DNA of 64,000 nt from positions 62,001-126,000 of IMG/VR virus record IMGVR_UViG_3300035703_000022; one strand, given 5' to 3'. The stretch's first letter is position 1. Each line of letters begins with the position of its first letter. The notes below the pieces were generated by a model. That model was not told the DNA's origin. It saw only the letters and a list, made by a program, of their open reading frames with translations, and searched no databases. The position numbers and the translations under genes are program-made. Below are positions 16,017 to 23,236 of this stretch, piece by piece. The DNA is from a virus.

Positions 16017-16792
16017 GATTCTTTTACCTTAGCTAAAATTACAGTGTTTTCGTAATCTTTGTTCGTGGTGAATTCAAAACGTTCACTCATCCTTTCAGTA
16101 AACTTATTATAGTAGAAATCATTAAAGTTGACAAGGTTATAAATGATGTAAGCATACTTAGCATCTGATACTAGATTATCATAGTATTTTGCTTGAGTAT
16201 CATAATCACATTCAGAAAGGGCGTAATTACTAATGAACAGGTCTACATCTTTAATTTCTTCTACGTTATCACAACTTACAAACTTACACTTTGCATAAAG
16301 TTCTGGGAAGTTCTTAAGATACTTTTCTTGAACCGCAACAGCCTCAGGAAGATCCACTAAAACATATTCATCAAAATCACAGACAACACTCAAGGTCTTA
16401 CATAATCCACCATACCCGCCACCAACTTCTACTACACGACTGATAGGTGCATCTCCTAAGAGAGTCGCCATCTCAAATACATTCTTAATATATCGGATTG
16501 TAGTGGGAGAGATTTTACCCGTTTCTGGATAAGAGAATTTATCGGGTTTACCGATAACATCATTCTCTTTAAACGCCTCAAGATTTTCAAGTAGAGCATC
16601 TCCAGCCATTTCCATGGCAATTTGAAGATACTCCGTACCTTGACGAGGAGTTACATGTTCAAGAATATTTTTATATCCTTGAATTGATTTAAATTTTGCA
16701 AATACTTCATCATCTGCAACTGCACTACGACAAGTTTCAAGATAATCAACTGCAATCTGTTCTTCTGCTTCCCAGCCTTTATAAGTACTCAT
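16013..16792 (-). CDS. putative sugar O-methyltransferase
   Basis: SAM-dependent class I methyltransferase of 259 residues. The SAM-binding motif is VVEVGGGYGGLCKTL (about residue 136), followed by EYVLVDLPEA. The N-terminal helical part (YKGWEAEEQIAVDYL) fits the family often annotated as putative sugar O-methyltransferase. It would cap or decorate the glycan. ATGA overlaps on both sides. Confidence 0.82.
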   Translation of the reverse strand: MSTYKGWEAEEQIAVDYLETCRSAVADDEVFAKFKSIQGYKNILEHVTPRQGTEYLQIAMEMAGDALLENLEAFKENDVIGKPDKFSYPETGKISPTTIRYIKNVFEMATLLGDAPISRVVEVGGGYGGLCKTLSVVCDFDEYVLVDLPEAVAVQEKYLKNFPELYAKCKFVSCDNVEEIKDVDLFISNYALSECDYDTQAKYYDNLVSDAKYAYIIYNLVNFNDFYYNKFTERMSERFEFTTNKDYENTVILAKVKES

Positions 16793-17589
16793 TTCCAGTA
16801 AGTTTCGTAGAGGTAATCTTCTGCCACTGGCAGATTGTTAGCACGTTCAAAGTTATCCTTGATCGCATCCATTTTAGAATAATAAAGTTCTTCTGTCAAA
16901 ATAGAAACATCAAAGTCATCATCCAAGAATATAATACCATCCTCGTTGAAATACTCTGTGACTCCTTTACATCCGTAGAAGATGGGAATCGTTCCTGTGG
17001 CGAAACAATCTGTAAGTTTCTCCGTAAAGTATGTATCATAGACGGCATTCTCTACGGCCACAGAGAACATATAATCTCGGATACCTTCTTCCTTTCTAGG
17101 AAGATCACGAAACCCACGACCATAAAGATCAAGTTGATCTTTAAACTTATTCACGAATTCAAGTCTCTTGCGATGTCCAGGAACCATAGACTTGTTTGAA
17201 GAGATCATAGAAACAAGTTTAGTCTTGTCATAAATCTGGCGTTCTTCAATCCATGGAGCTGCATTGCTTAATGCATATTGAAACTTTGGATACTTCTCAC
17301 ATAGTTCTTTATCTGGAGACAAAATACCATCCACTCTAGAAGCAACAAAATCATAGTTTGCAAGAATCCAATCATAAACATTTTGAATGACTTGTTTTGA
17401 TTCAAGTAACCAGATATACTTTGGTGTAGAAGAAACATCCTGAAGTACATCTAGGGATCTTTGATTTACATAAAGACTTACTGCACCGGAACCATCATAA
17501 ACCCACTCAGTAAAACTAGAAGTATTTTTATCTGAGGTTGACGGGAGAAGAGAGTCGTTACAATAAAGATTAATTTGAAACTTGTTCAT
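16789..17589 (-). CDS. glycosyltransferase family 10 (alpha-1,3/4-fucosyltransferase-like)
   Basis: GT10 enzyme that normally moves fucose from GDP-fucose to GlcNAc-containing acceptors. The 266-residue protein keeps the diagnostic C-terminal donor site: RLEFVNKF, LYGRGF, then the SVAVENAVYDTYFTEKLTDC and FATGTIPIFYG block. The N-terminal acceptor half is divergent. Overlaps the preceding SDR gene by 20 nt. Confidence 0.85.
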   Translation of the reverse strand: MNKFQINLYCNDSLLPSTSDKNTSSFTEWVYDGSGAVSLYVNQRSLDVLQDVSSTPKYIWLLESKQVIQNVYDWILANYDFVASRVDGILSPDKELCEKYPKFQYALSNAAPWIEERQIYDKTKLVSMISSNKSMVPGHRKRLEFVNKFKDQLDLYGRGFRDLPRKEEGIRDYMFSVAVENAVYDTYFTEKLTDCFATGTIPIFYGCKGVTEYFNEDGIIFLDDDFDVSILTEELYYSKMDAIKDNFERANNLPVAEDYLYETYWK

Positions 17590-18427
17590 TCTTCATAGCC
17601 TCAAATACCTTAGCAATACCCTGTTCAATTGTTGTTTTGGGAGTCCACCACTTCATCAAATAAGTATCTGGTCGATTTCTTTTGTCAAGTTGAACACTAT
17701 CCTTTTCAGTTGACGGTTGTACTTTAACATCGTACTTGCCCATCAAATTGAATTGGCCACAAATTATACTCGCAATATCAATGACCTTTGTAGAGTGGAA
17801 GCTGGTAATGTGAAGATTATCTTCAGAAGTAAAGTCATCGTAGTTTTCCATAATTGACTCAAGTGCTTCACAACAATCTTCAGCATATAGAAACTCACGT
17901 TCTTCCTGACCATCAGTAAGCATGTCAATCACACCAGTTTCAAAACCTTTACGAATAAAGTCTGTGATTACGTGTGCTTTATCGTGATCTTTTTCCACTC
18001 CATAAACATTCCAGAACTTAACAATAAGTCCATTCAAAGATTTAGTATAAAGTTCTCCAACATTCTTAAGAACACCATATGGAGAATAACTCATATTACT
18101 CATCTGAGATGAAGCAAATACAAATCTCTTATTGTATTTTTTAAGAAGTCCAAATGCATTTGCCATCAAACGGGCATTGTTGTCAATGAATTGGAATGTG
18201 TGTTGATATTTTTTGAGATAACGAGAACCACCTACATCAAATGCAAGGAAGAACACAAAGTCACTATCCATAATTACCCGATGGAGTTCGGGATTGGGGA
18301 TAATTGTCATGTCTTGATGTTCACCATTAACAACATCAAACTCATAAACGGTGTGGCCTTTACCACGCAGATATTCTGTTAAGTAGGCACCGATTTGCCC
18401 ACTAGATCCTAGTACTGTAATTTTCAT
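17570..18427 (-). CDS. NAD-dependent epimerase/dehydratase (SDR)
   Basis: Extended short-chain dehydrogenase acting on a nucleotide-sugar. The 285-residue protein shows the Rossmann motif GSSGQIGAYL and the active-site Ser and YxxxK set (FASSQMSNMSYSPYGVLKN), followed by the FWNVYGVEKD substrate loop. The exact reaction (4-epimerase, dehydratase or reductase) cannot be read from sequence; with the GME-like enzyme it could serve GDP-sugar synthesis. Start overlaps the previous stop as TGATG. Confidence 0.85.
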   Translation of the reverse strand: MKITVLGSSGQIGAYLTEYLRGKGHTVYEFDVVNGEHQDMTIIPNPELHRVIMDSDFVFFLAFDVGGSRYLKKYQHTFQFIDNNARLMANAFGLLKKYNKRFVFASSQMSNMSYSPYGVLKNVGELYTKSLNGLIVKFWNVYGVEKDHDKAHVITDFIRKGFETGVIDMLTDGQEEREFLYAEDCCEALESIMENYDDFTSEDNLHITSFHSTKVIDIASIICGQFNLMGKYDVKVQPSTEKDSVQLDKRNRPDTYLMKWWTPKTTIEQGIAKVFEAMKNEQVSN

Positions 18428-18996
18428 CAGACAATAGTAATTTCGTGTGCATTTCCAAAGTTGACAATACCAGTACCACTCATATGAGCAATCTCAGTTA
18501 CATCAAACTTCTCTTCGGGAATCTCATCCCACATTAGTTGAATATCAGGCCAACCAGGGCCAATATCATCATGAATCAAAATACCTTTCCAACCTTTGTC
18601 ACGCAACCAATCCATCATGACACGTTCTTGAGCTCCATCATGTGGATCAACATCAATCATAACGATGGGAATATTATCCCAATCAAGAGTTTCATCTTCC
18701 ATGAAATTCATGATCTTCCAAGTGATGTTTTCTTTTTGAATAGAGCTGGCGCCCTGTTCCACAAGATCATAACTAATCACTTTATTAGTCGGATTATAAG
18801 AAAGAGCGAGAGCGGATCCACCAGTGCGAGTACCAACATCCAGAATAGTGGATTTGTTAAAGAAAGTGGAGAGATATGCATAAAGCCTATACTCGCTTTG
18901 ACCTGCGGGAAGCCAGTCATTTTGATTGAGAGACATATCTCTTAGATGACTAACATCTAAATCTTTTACATGTTTTTTAATAATCTCAATTTTCAT
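18427..18996 (-). CDS. class I SAM-dependent methyltransferase
   Basis: 189-residue methyltransferase-like protein. The SAM-binding motif is STILDVGTRTGGSALAL (near residue 55). An acidic PIVMIDVDPHDGAQE motif and HDDIGPGWPDI resemble cephalosporin hydroxylase/CmcI-type O-methyltransferases that use a metal. An in-frame start at 19023 would add nine residues; MKIEIIKK at 18996 overlaps the previous stop by 11 nt and is preferred. Confidence 0.78.
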   Translation of the reverse strand: MKIEIIKKHVKDLDVSHLRDMSLNQNDWLPAGQSEYRLYAYLSTFFNKSTILDVGTRTGGSALALSYNPTNKVISYDLVEQGASSIQKENITWKIMNFMEDETLDWDNIPIVMIDVDPHDGAQERVMMDWLRDKGWKGILIHDDIGPGWPDIQLMWDEIPEEKFDVTEIAHMSGTGIVNFGNAHEITIV

Positions 18997-20047
18997 TATT
19001 CTTCTTATCAATTTGTGCAACAATCCATGCGTATGTCTTACGAATACCTTCTTCTAGAGTTTGAGAATAATCCCAACCGAGTTCTCTGCGGACTACATCA
19101 TTGTTGGAATTACGACCACGAACACCGAGAGGTGCATCTAATTTATGTTTTCTATTCACAACCTTACCAGAAACCCTAGCAGCAGTCTCTACGAGTTGAT
19201 TGATCGTAACCATTTCCTCAGATCCAATATTCACTGGACCTTGGAAATCAGACTCCATTAAACGACGGGTTGCTTCAAGACACTCATCAATGTAAAGGAA
19301 TGAACGAGTTTGTAAACCATCGCCCCAAACTTCAATAGTTCCACCTACTTCTGGAAGTTCTGCAACTTTGCGGCAGATTGCTGCGGGGGCTTTTTCTCTG
19401 CCGCCCGTCCAAGTTCCTTCTGGCCCGAATATATTGTGGTATCTAGCAACACGTACAGGAATACCATAGTTGCGATGATAAGCAAAATATAGACGTTCTG
19501 AAAACAGTTTTTCCCATCCGTATTCTGAGTCTGGATTTGCTGGATATGCGGATTCTTCACGACAATCAGGATTATCAGGATCGAGTTGGTTATGTTCTGG
19601 GTACATGCAAGCAGAACCAGAATAGAAAATCTTAGTTGTATTTTTACCAGTGCGTTCGTTCATTTGACGCTGCATCTCAAGTACATTCAGATTAATTGAT
19701 ACTGAATTATGCATAATATCTGCATCGTTCTCACCAGTAAACACAAATCCAGCTCCACCCATATCGGCAGCGAACTGATAGATTTCATCAAACGATTGGA
19801 TATAACGATAGGGAACTGACTGATAAAAGTTACCGCGATCACCCTTATATTCAAGTACACGACGAACAAAATCTACATCACGAAGATCCCCAAGAACAAA
19901 TTCGTTTGCTTCGTGTTTGGAGAACTCTGGATACTTAAGGTCTACACCACGAACCCAGTATCCTTCAGATCGCAATCTACGAACCATATGACTTCCAATA
20001 AAGCCACCGGCACCAAGCACAAGTGCCTTCTTAATGTATTGACTCAT
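18986..20047 (-). CDS. GDP-mannose 3,5-epimerase-like protein
   Basis: Extended SDR of 353 residues closely matching GDP-mannose 3,5-epimerase. Seen: Rossmann GAGGFIGSHMVRRL, QFAADMGGAGFVF, the active-site block SGSACMYPEHNQL, the YGWEKLFSERL lysine, and the GGREKAPAAICRK plus GDGLQTRSFLYIDEC blocks. The enzyme turns GDP-mannose into GDP-L-galactose and GDP-L-gulose; related bacterial proteins act in surface polysaccharide synthesis. It is the first gene of the 12-gene glycan operon and sits behind a sigma-70-like promoter. Confidence 0.92.
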   Translation of the reverse strand: MSQYIKKALVLGAGGFIGSHMVRRLRSEGYWVRGVDLKYPEFSKHEANEFVLGDLRDVDFVRRVLEYKGDRGNFYQSVPYRYIQSFDEIYQFAADMGGAGFVFTGENDADIMHNSVSINLNVLEMQRQMNERTGKNTTKIFYSGSACMYPEHNQLDPDNPDCREESAYPANPDSEYGWEKLFSERLYFAYHRNYGIPVRVARYHNIFGPEGTWTGGREKAPAAICRKVAELPEVGGTIEVWGDGLQTRSFLYIDECLEATRRLMESDFQGPVNIGSEEMVTINQLVETAARVSGKVVNRKHKLDAPLGVRGRNSNNDVVRRELGWDYSQTLEEGIRKTYAWIVAQIDKKNNEN

Positions 20048-20080
20048 TTTTTGATCAAAAATAATAATCTCATACTATAT

Positions 20081-20109
20081 ATTATACCAATTAGAGTAGA
20101 TATTTGCAA
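20081..20109 (-). promoter_or_regulatory. sigma-70-like promoter of the glycan operon, TTGCAA-17-TATAAT
   Basis: Minus strand: -35 TTGCAA (20104-20109), 17-bp spacer, perfect -10 TATAAT (20081-20086). It lies 34 nt before the first gene of the operon and overlaps the start region of the divergent plus-strand gene. Confidence 0.65.
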
Positions 20110-20115
20110 GGAACT

Positions 20116-20718
20116 TTGAACAAACTATTTTATTTTGATGAAAAATATTTTTATAAATCTTATAATACTATTTCAAAAGAAGATAGAATAAATCTCATAA
20201 AAGAATCTGAACAGTACTTGAAAACTCACAGAAAGTTTGAAGAGTTACATCCTCCAATAATGGCAGAAAATTTCTTTGATAAACAAATTCTAGAGAAAAA
20301 GTGTTGGAAAAATCTTACAGATAAAGTAACTGATGAAGTAAACAATTATAGTAAGACTTATTTAAATACTAATGTAACATTTGAATCTTGTTGGATAAAC
20401 AAAGTAGATTACTACGAAGATAAAGATATAGAAAACACGTTATACTTTGATGAGGACGTACAATCCTACACAGATAATCACTATCATGCTCACCATGAAG
20501 GTCAACTCATAGGTTGTATTTTTTACTTGCAGAATCCAAATAAAAAATATGGCACTCTTGTCAGAACTAACAACGGATCCATAGTTCTCGATGGGACAGA
20601 AAATTCGTTAACTATTTTTGATCCAAGATTATATCACACTGCACTCGTACCAAATCCAGAAGTGTGTTCGATATATCCAAGATATGTAATTTTAATGTCC
20701 TTCATAAGTTCCAACTAA
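20116..20718 (+). CDS. 2OG-Fe(II) oxygenase-like protein
   Basis: About 200 residues resembling the phage/cyanobacterial putative 2-oxoglutarate-Fe(II) oxygenases that hydroxylate proteins or small molecules. Seen: NHYHAHHEGQLIGCIFYLQN (iron-binding His region), GTLVRTNNGS, and FDPRLYHTALVPNP with the distal His. An HxD pair is not obvious, so the metal site is uncertain. No ATG is available near the N-terminus. A TTG at 20116 is preceded by AAGGA; another TTG at 20104 is possible. It is one of few plus-strand genes and is divergent from the glycan operon. Confidence 0.65.
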   Translation: MNKLFYFDEKYFYKSYNTISKEDRINLIKESEQYLKTHRKFEELHPPIMAENFFDKQILEKKCWKNLTDKVTDEVNNYSKTYLNTNVTFESCWINKVDYYEDKDIENTLYFDEDVQSYTDNHYHAHHEGQLIGCIFYLQNPNKKYGTLVRTNNGSIVLDGTENSLTIFDPRLYHTALVPNPEVCSIYPRYVILMSFISSN

Positions 20719-20722
20719 AAAA

Positions 20723-20740
20723 GGTGGGATTTCTCCCACC
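20723..20740. terminator. hairpin terminator, mainly for the minus strand
   Basis: 7-bp stem GGTGGGA/TCCCACC (20723-20729 with 20734-20740). The T6 run follows on the minus strand, so it ends transcription of the 20749-21610 gene group. It is also just 4 nt past the stop of the plus-strand gene and can act for both. Confidence 0.8.
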
Positions 20741-20748
20741 TCTAAAGC

Positions 20749-20868
20749 TCAGGCTCGCCACTTGTTTTGAGTACGAGAAAACAAGAAACTCGGCGGGGTT
20801 AACCCCATCCGCACCAGGGCACGATTAACGTCTGTCCGAGACGGGCATATTGGGGATGACTCCACCAC
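20749..20868 (-). CDS. possible small protein, 39 aa
   Basis: A GTG-initiated ORF (MVESSPICPSRTDVNRALVR onward) that begins right at the stop of the 77-aa membrane protein. The sequence is helical and basic. Without homologues the call rests on the contiguous placement and on the terminator just downstream. The same stretch has internal inverted repeats (for example GGGGTTAACCCC), so a structured RNA is an alternative. Confidence 0.35.
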   Translation of the reverse strand: MVESSPICPSRTDVNRALVRMGLTPPSFLFSRTQNKWRA

Positions 20869-21102
20869 TTAGTTTTGAGAAACTAAGAAAAGTTGGATGA
20901 GTTTAGGTATCTCAATAGCAGCATAGAAAGCACACAAGAAGAGAATATCCCAAAACTTATATTTGATTGCAAAGGGAACAACAAAGATGTTCCCAATACA
21001 TTTTACAAATAATCCAAGTTTCATATCTCCCCAAAGCAGAAAAAAGTATCCTGATAAGAGAAGTGCATTACCAATGTATCTGAATACATTAGATTTTATC
21101 AT
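20869..21102 (-). CDS. small membrane protein, 77 aa
   Basis: Two or three hydrophobic helices (ALLLSGYFFLLWGDMKLGLF, IGNIFVVPFAIKY, ILFLCAFYAAI) and a short soluble tail. No signal-peptidase site. Not recognised; integral membrane localisation is the only supported statement. Confidence 0.7.
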   Translation of the reverse strand: MIKSNVFRYIGNALLLSGYFFLLWGDMKLGLFVKCIGNIFVVPFAIKYKFWDILFLCAFYAAIEIPKLIQLFLVSQN

Positions 21103-21128
21103 AAGGGGTTTGCTCCCGACCAGTTCTG

Positions 21129-21392
21129 TTATAGACCATCCGTGTCTTCATCATCTTCCCGTATATAACAGGGAACACGATCCGGATCTAACCATTTCGC
21201 ATATTCAATGTCTTCCATTGCAGTAGTGCATTGTAGACCATTATCAAAAAGATAAATGTCATTCCAACGTTTAGTGTAGTGATCTTTCTTTTGCATTCTA
21301 TAGTCAGGCATACCATTTAATTCAATGATACCCTTTTGAACAAACCTATATCCCTCTCGTTCGAAAAGGACTTTAGGAAGTGTTTCAATCAC
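21129..21392 (-). CDS. hypothetical protein, 87 aa
   Basis: Soluble, acidic C-terminus (IREDDEDTDGL). It starts with a GTG that overlaps the stop of the preceding 73-aa gene (GTGA), so they form a pair. No motif recognised. Confidence 0.7.
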   Translation of the reverse strand: MIETLPKVLFEREGYRFVQKGIIELNGMPDYRMQKKDHYTKRWNDIYLFDNGLQCTTAMEDIEYAKWLDPDRVPCYIREDDEDTDGL

Positions 21393-21610
21393 GATACAAG
21401 AGCTCCTTCAGCTTCAAGATCAGCATAGATATAATCAATCAACATCTCATAGTCATCCAGAGGATCTCCGGAGAAAATTACACCATTAGATTCATAAAAC
21501 TTACGAACTTTTTTAAAGAGTTTTGGATTTTTTACATCCAGATAAGATTCTCCGTTCGCAGCAGACTTCAGAGTTTGAATGTCTTTTTTGAATTTATCAG
21601 TGAGTGACAT
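21389..21610 (-). CDS. hypothetical protein, 73 aa
   Basis: A 73-residue soluble protein starting MSLTDKFKKDIQTLKSAANG, with a helical C-terminus (DDYEMLIDYIYADLEAE). First gene after the TTGACT-17-TATAAT promoter at 21635-21663, followed by a coupled 87-aa gene. Function unknown. Confidence 0.75.
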   Translation of the reverse strand: MSLTDKFKKDIQTLKSAANGESYLDVKNPKLFKKVRKFYESNGVIFSGDPLDDYEMLIDYIYADLEAEGALVS

Positions 21611-21634
21611 TTGTTTGAATTTGTTTACCTTGTT

Positions 21635-21663
21635 ATTATAGGGGATTGACTTGGAGAAGTCAA
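21635..21663 (-). promoter_or_regulatory. sigma-70-like promoter, TTGACT-17-TATAAT
   Basis: Minus strand: -35 TTGACT (21658-21663), 17-bp spacer, perfect -10 TATAAT (21635-21640). It drives the 21389-21610 gene group and lies 25 nt below tRNA-Met. Confidence 0.75.
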
Positions 21664-21688
21664 GACGGACAGTTCGGTTTCTGTCCTA

Positions 21689-21761
21689 TGCTCCTTGCGT
21701 GGATCGAACACGCCTCAGGCGAATTATGAGTTCGCTGCATTCACCAGATTGCTAAAGGAGC
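21689..21761 (-). tRNA. tRNA with CAT anticodon (Met or Ile2), copy 1
   Basis: 73 nt; acceptor GCTCCTT/AAGGAGC, discriminator A, anticodon stem GCGAA/TTCGC with loop CTCATAA. The CTCATAATT run resembles Ile2 tRNAs whose C34 becomes lysidine, but Met cannot be excluded. Confidence 0.9.
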
Positions 21762-21765
21762 AAAG

Positions 21766-21837
21766 TAGGACTGGAGGGAATTGAACCCTCTTCACACCGT
21801 TATAAGCAGTGGGCCTTAACCAATAGGCGACAGTCCC
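21766..21837 (-). tRNA. tRNA-Ile(TAT)
   Basis: 72 nt; acceptor GGGACTG/CAGTCCT with one G-U pair, loop CTTATAA with TAT. It is 4 nt upstream of the CAT tRNA and both follow the consensus promoter at 21853-21881. A TAT anticodon for Ile is rare in bacteria, which normally use modified CAT for ATA. Confidence 0.9.
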
Positions 21838-21852
21838 GCAAAATACAAGTCA

Positions 21853-21881
21853 ATTATAGAGGACTTGGAACTCTTTGTCAA
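21853..21881 (-). promoter_or_regulatory. consensus sigma-70 promoter, TTGACA-17-TATAAT, before tRNA-Ile/tRNA-CAT
   Basis: Minus strand: -35 TTGACA (21876-21881), 17-bp spacer, -10 TATAAT (21853-21858). All 12 positions and the spacing are consensus. It lies at the 3' end of the Phd-like gene. Confidence 0.85.
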
Positions 21882-22051
21882 GAGGCTTCGTTATTTAACT
21901 CTGTGTATATGCGTATAAGTTCGTCATCTGCAGGGATCATAACTGCCGTTTGTCCTTTTTCGTTAATTATACCTATACTCTCTCCATTTTCAACTCTATC
22001 AATCATTTCTTCCCAGCGTTTTTGGAACTCTTGCACTGTGTAGATTTTCAT
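21878..22051 (-). CDS. Phd/YefM-like antitoxin-fold protein, 57 aa
   Basis: Starts MKIYTVQEFQKRWEEMIDRV and continues ENGESIGIINEKGQTAVMIP, matching the N-terminal pattern of Phd/YefM antitoxins (a strand, a helix, then a strand ending near a Pro). An in-frame start at 22099 would run into tRNA-Pro, so 22051 is used. No toxin gene is adjacent. It may be a DNA-binding regulator or a decoy antitoxin against host toxins (inference). Confidence 0.65.
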   Translation of the reverse strand: MKIYTVQEFQKRWEEMIDRVENGESIGIINEKGQTAVMIPADDELIRIYTELNNEAS

Positions 22052-22069
22052 AGTTTTTATATTTATAAA

Positions 22070-22143
22070 TCGGGCATGAGGGATTTGAACCCCCGACATC
22101 CTGCTCCCAAAGCAGGCGCGCTACCAAACTGCGCTAATGCCCG
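22070..22143 (-). tRNA. tRNA-Pro(TGG), copy 1
   Basis: 74 nt; acceptor CGGGCAT/ATGCCCG, anticodon stem CCTGC/GCAGG with loop TTTGGGA. Discriminator A. One of two Pro(TGG) genes in the window; their stems differ, so this is not a recent duplication. Confidence 0.93.
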
Positions 22144-22154
22144 ATTACTAGTAT

Positions 22155-22183
22155 ATAGTAACACTAATGATCCTTTTTGTCAA
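22155..22183 (-). promoter_or_regulatory. sigma-70-like promoter before tRNA-Pro, TTGACA-17-TACTAT
   Basis: Minus strand: -35 TTGACA (22178-22183), 17-bp spacer, -10 TACTAT (22155-22160). The start point would fall a few bases before the tRNA 5' end (22143). Confidence 0.65.
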
Positions 22184-22322
22184 ATGGCTGCCAATGTTGC
22201 CAGTTATACTTGTGAATTGCCCAGATACCCATGATAGGCAAAACAACTAAGAGATATCCAATAATACCTAATGTATAAGGATTTTCAAGTACCCATCGTG
22301 CAAAATGTGTCATCAGTTTCAT
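22164..22322 (-). CDS. small membrane protein, 52 aa
   Basis: Starts MKLMTHFARWVLENPYTLGI with one membrane helix (TLGIIGYLLVVLPIMGIWAI) and a Trp-rich charged tail ending KKDH. Its ATG overlaps the stop of the 28-aa peptide gene (ATGA). Member of a run of small membrane genes at 22164-22976; no family recognised. Confidence 0.65.
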   Translation of the reverse strand: MKLMTHFARWVLENPYTLGIIGYLLVVLPIMGIWAIHKYNWQHWQPFDKKDH

Positions 22323-22405
22323 TGTGGATATGCGTTATGAAGACCCCAGTAAATAAAGGTCGCAATAGAACTAAAAAGTAAAAGTGAAGATATAAGTGTG
22401 TGCAT
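22319..22405 (-). CDS. 28-aa membrane peptide
   Basis: One helix (LISSLLLFSSIATFIYWGL) with a short tail ending NAYPQ. A good ribosome site (GGAGG) lies just before its start, inside the end of the 43-aa gene; the stop overlaps the next ATG. The tight coupling supports real translation. Confidence 0.6.
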   Translation of the reverse strand: MHTLISSLLLFSSIATFIYWGLHNAYPQ

Positions 22406-22536
22406 TACATTCCTCCGTTTCTAAATCCGACTATGTAACCGATAATGAGCCCACACATAAAGGAAACAAACATATACAAAATGTGAGAAACAAATTCAAT
22501 AAAAATTAACCAATCAGTCGTCGTCATCGTCTTCAT
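22405..22536 (-). CDS. small membrane protein, 43 aa
   Basis: Starts MKTMTTTDWLIFIEFVSHIL, with one hydrophobic helix (LYMFVSFMCGLIIGYIVGF) and the tail RNGGM. A second ATG three codons later is equally possible. It overlaps the 3' end of the 35-aa acidic gene by about 20 nt. Confidence 0.6.
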   Translation of the reverse strand: MKTMTTTDWLIFIEFVSHILYMFVSFMCGLIIGYIVGFRNGGM

Positions 22537-22621
22537 AAGTAGATGGTTCTTCAAAGAGTTCTTCCATTTTTTGATGCAAAACTCTTTCTTGCAGTTCTTT
22601 TAAATCGTCCTCTGTGATCAT
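22514..22621 (-). CDS. small acidic protein, 35 aa
   Basis: Starts MITEDDLKELQERVLHQKME and ends in five Asp residues (EDDDDD). Helical and strongly acidic. It overlaps the next gene and is coupled to the previous one (ATGA-type overlap at 22618-22621). Unknown role. Confidence 0.55.
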   Translation of the reverse strand: MITEDDLKELQERVLHQKMEELFEEPSTYEDDDDD

Positions 22622-22797
22622 TTGTCCTTTAAAAGTTCTTCGATTCTTTTACGCATATTTGTACTATCTTGTTTCATATAGTCACGAATAGAATAACCAC
22701 GTTGATTTCTCAGAATGCATGTTCCTTGATAAAACATTGTGGCAGCAAATACTAACAACAACACAATACCAATTATTTCAGGGTAATGTTGAGCCAT
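22618..22797 (-). CDS. small membrane protein, 59 aa
   Basis: Starts MAQHYPEIIGIVLLLVFAAT; one N-terminal membrane helix, then a soluble basic helix (RDYMKQDSTNMRKRIEELLK). Topology of an anchored helix facing the cytoplasm. Overlaps the 67-aa gene by 25 nt. Confidence 0.65.
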   Translation of the reverse strand: MAQHYPEIIGIVLLLVFAATMFYQGTCILRNQRGYSIRDYMKQDSTNMRKRIEELLKDK

Positions 22798-22976
22798 GGT
22801 AGTACAGGTGGAATAACGCCTATAAGTCTCAACAATCCTTCAGCAAATAAAGCAAGGACAACCCAACCAACGCACATACTAATAATGGAAGCATTCCGAT
22901 TGTGCCTTCGTATAGCAGCATCAATCATCTCCTGAACTTCAGAACGTGTAATAAATTCTTCCTGTTCGTGCATCAT
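22773..22976 (-). CDS. small membrane protein, 67 aa
   Basis: Charged N-terminus (MMHEQEEFITRSEVQEMIDA), then two hydrophobic helices (ISMCVGWVVLALFAEGLL and LIGVIPPVLPWL). Start overlaps the stop of the 49-aa gene (TGATG). No family recognised. Confidence 0.7.
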   Translation of the reverse strand: MMHEQEEFITRSEVQEMIDAAIRRHNRNASIISMCVGWVVLALFAEGLLRLIGVIPPVLPWLNITLK

Positions 22977-23122
22977 TTCTCATCTCCAAGAAATTTTGCT
23001 AAAGGATCTCTCCTTGTTTTTACAATTTCAACTGCTCTTTTATAGAACATATTATCAGTGTTACCAGAGGTTTCAAAAGTTGCCTTGATCTTCACCCAAT
23101 TATCATAGGTACGATCGTCCAT
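22973..23122 (-). CDS. small soluble protein, 49 aa
   Basis: Starts MDDRTYDNWVKIKATFETSG and ends RRDPLAKFLGDEK. It is of a type I recall as conserved in T4-like cyanophages, function unknown. It is first in the coupled string of six or seven small genes reading down to 22164. Confidence 0.65.
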   Translation of the reverse strand: MDDRTYDNWVKIKATFETSGNTDNMFYKRAVEIVKTRRDPLAKFLGDEK

Positions 23123-23236
23123 ACTGCCATTGAATTGTACATAATTATATACTAATCACGGAAGCTCTAAAGGCAACCTTATGTGTTCAACTCGTAACAC
23201 TCATTAAGTAATAATTAAATTTGTAGTAATTTTAAA

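Noticed and set aside
16696-17199. Plus-strand 167-codon ORF
   Set aside because: Antisense to the GT10 and methyltransferase genes, with clear family motifs on the other strand.
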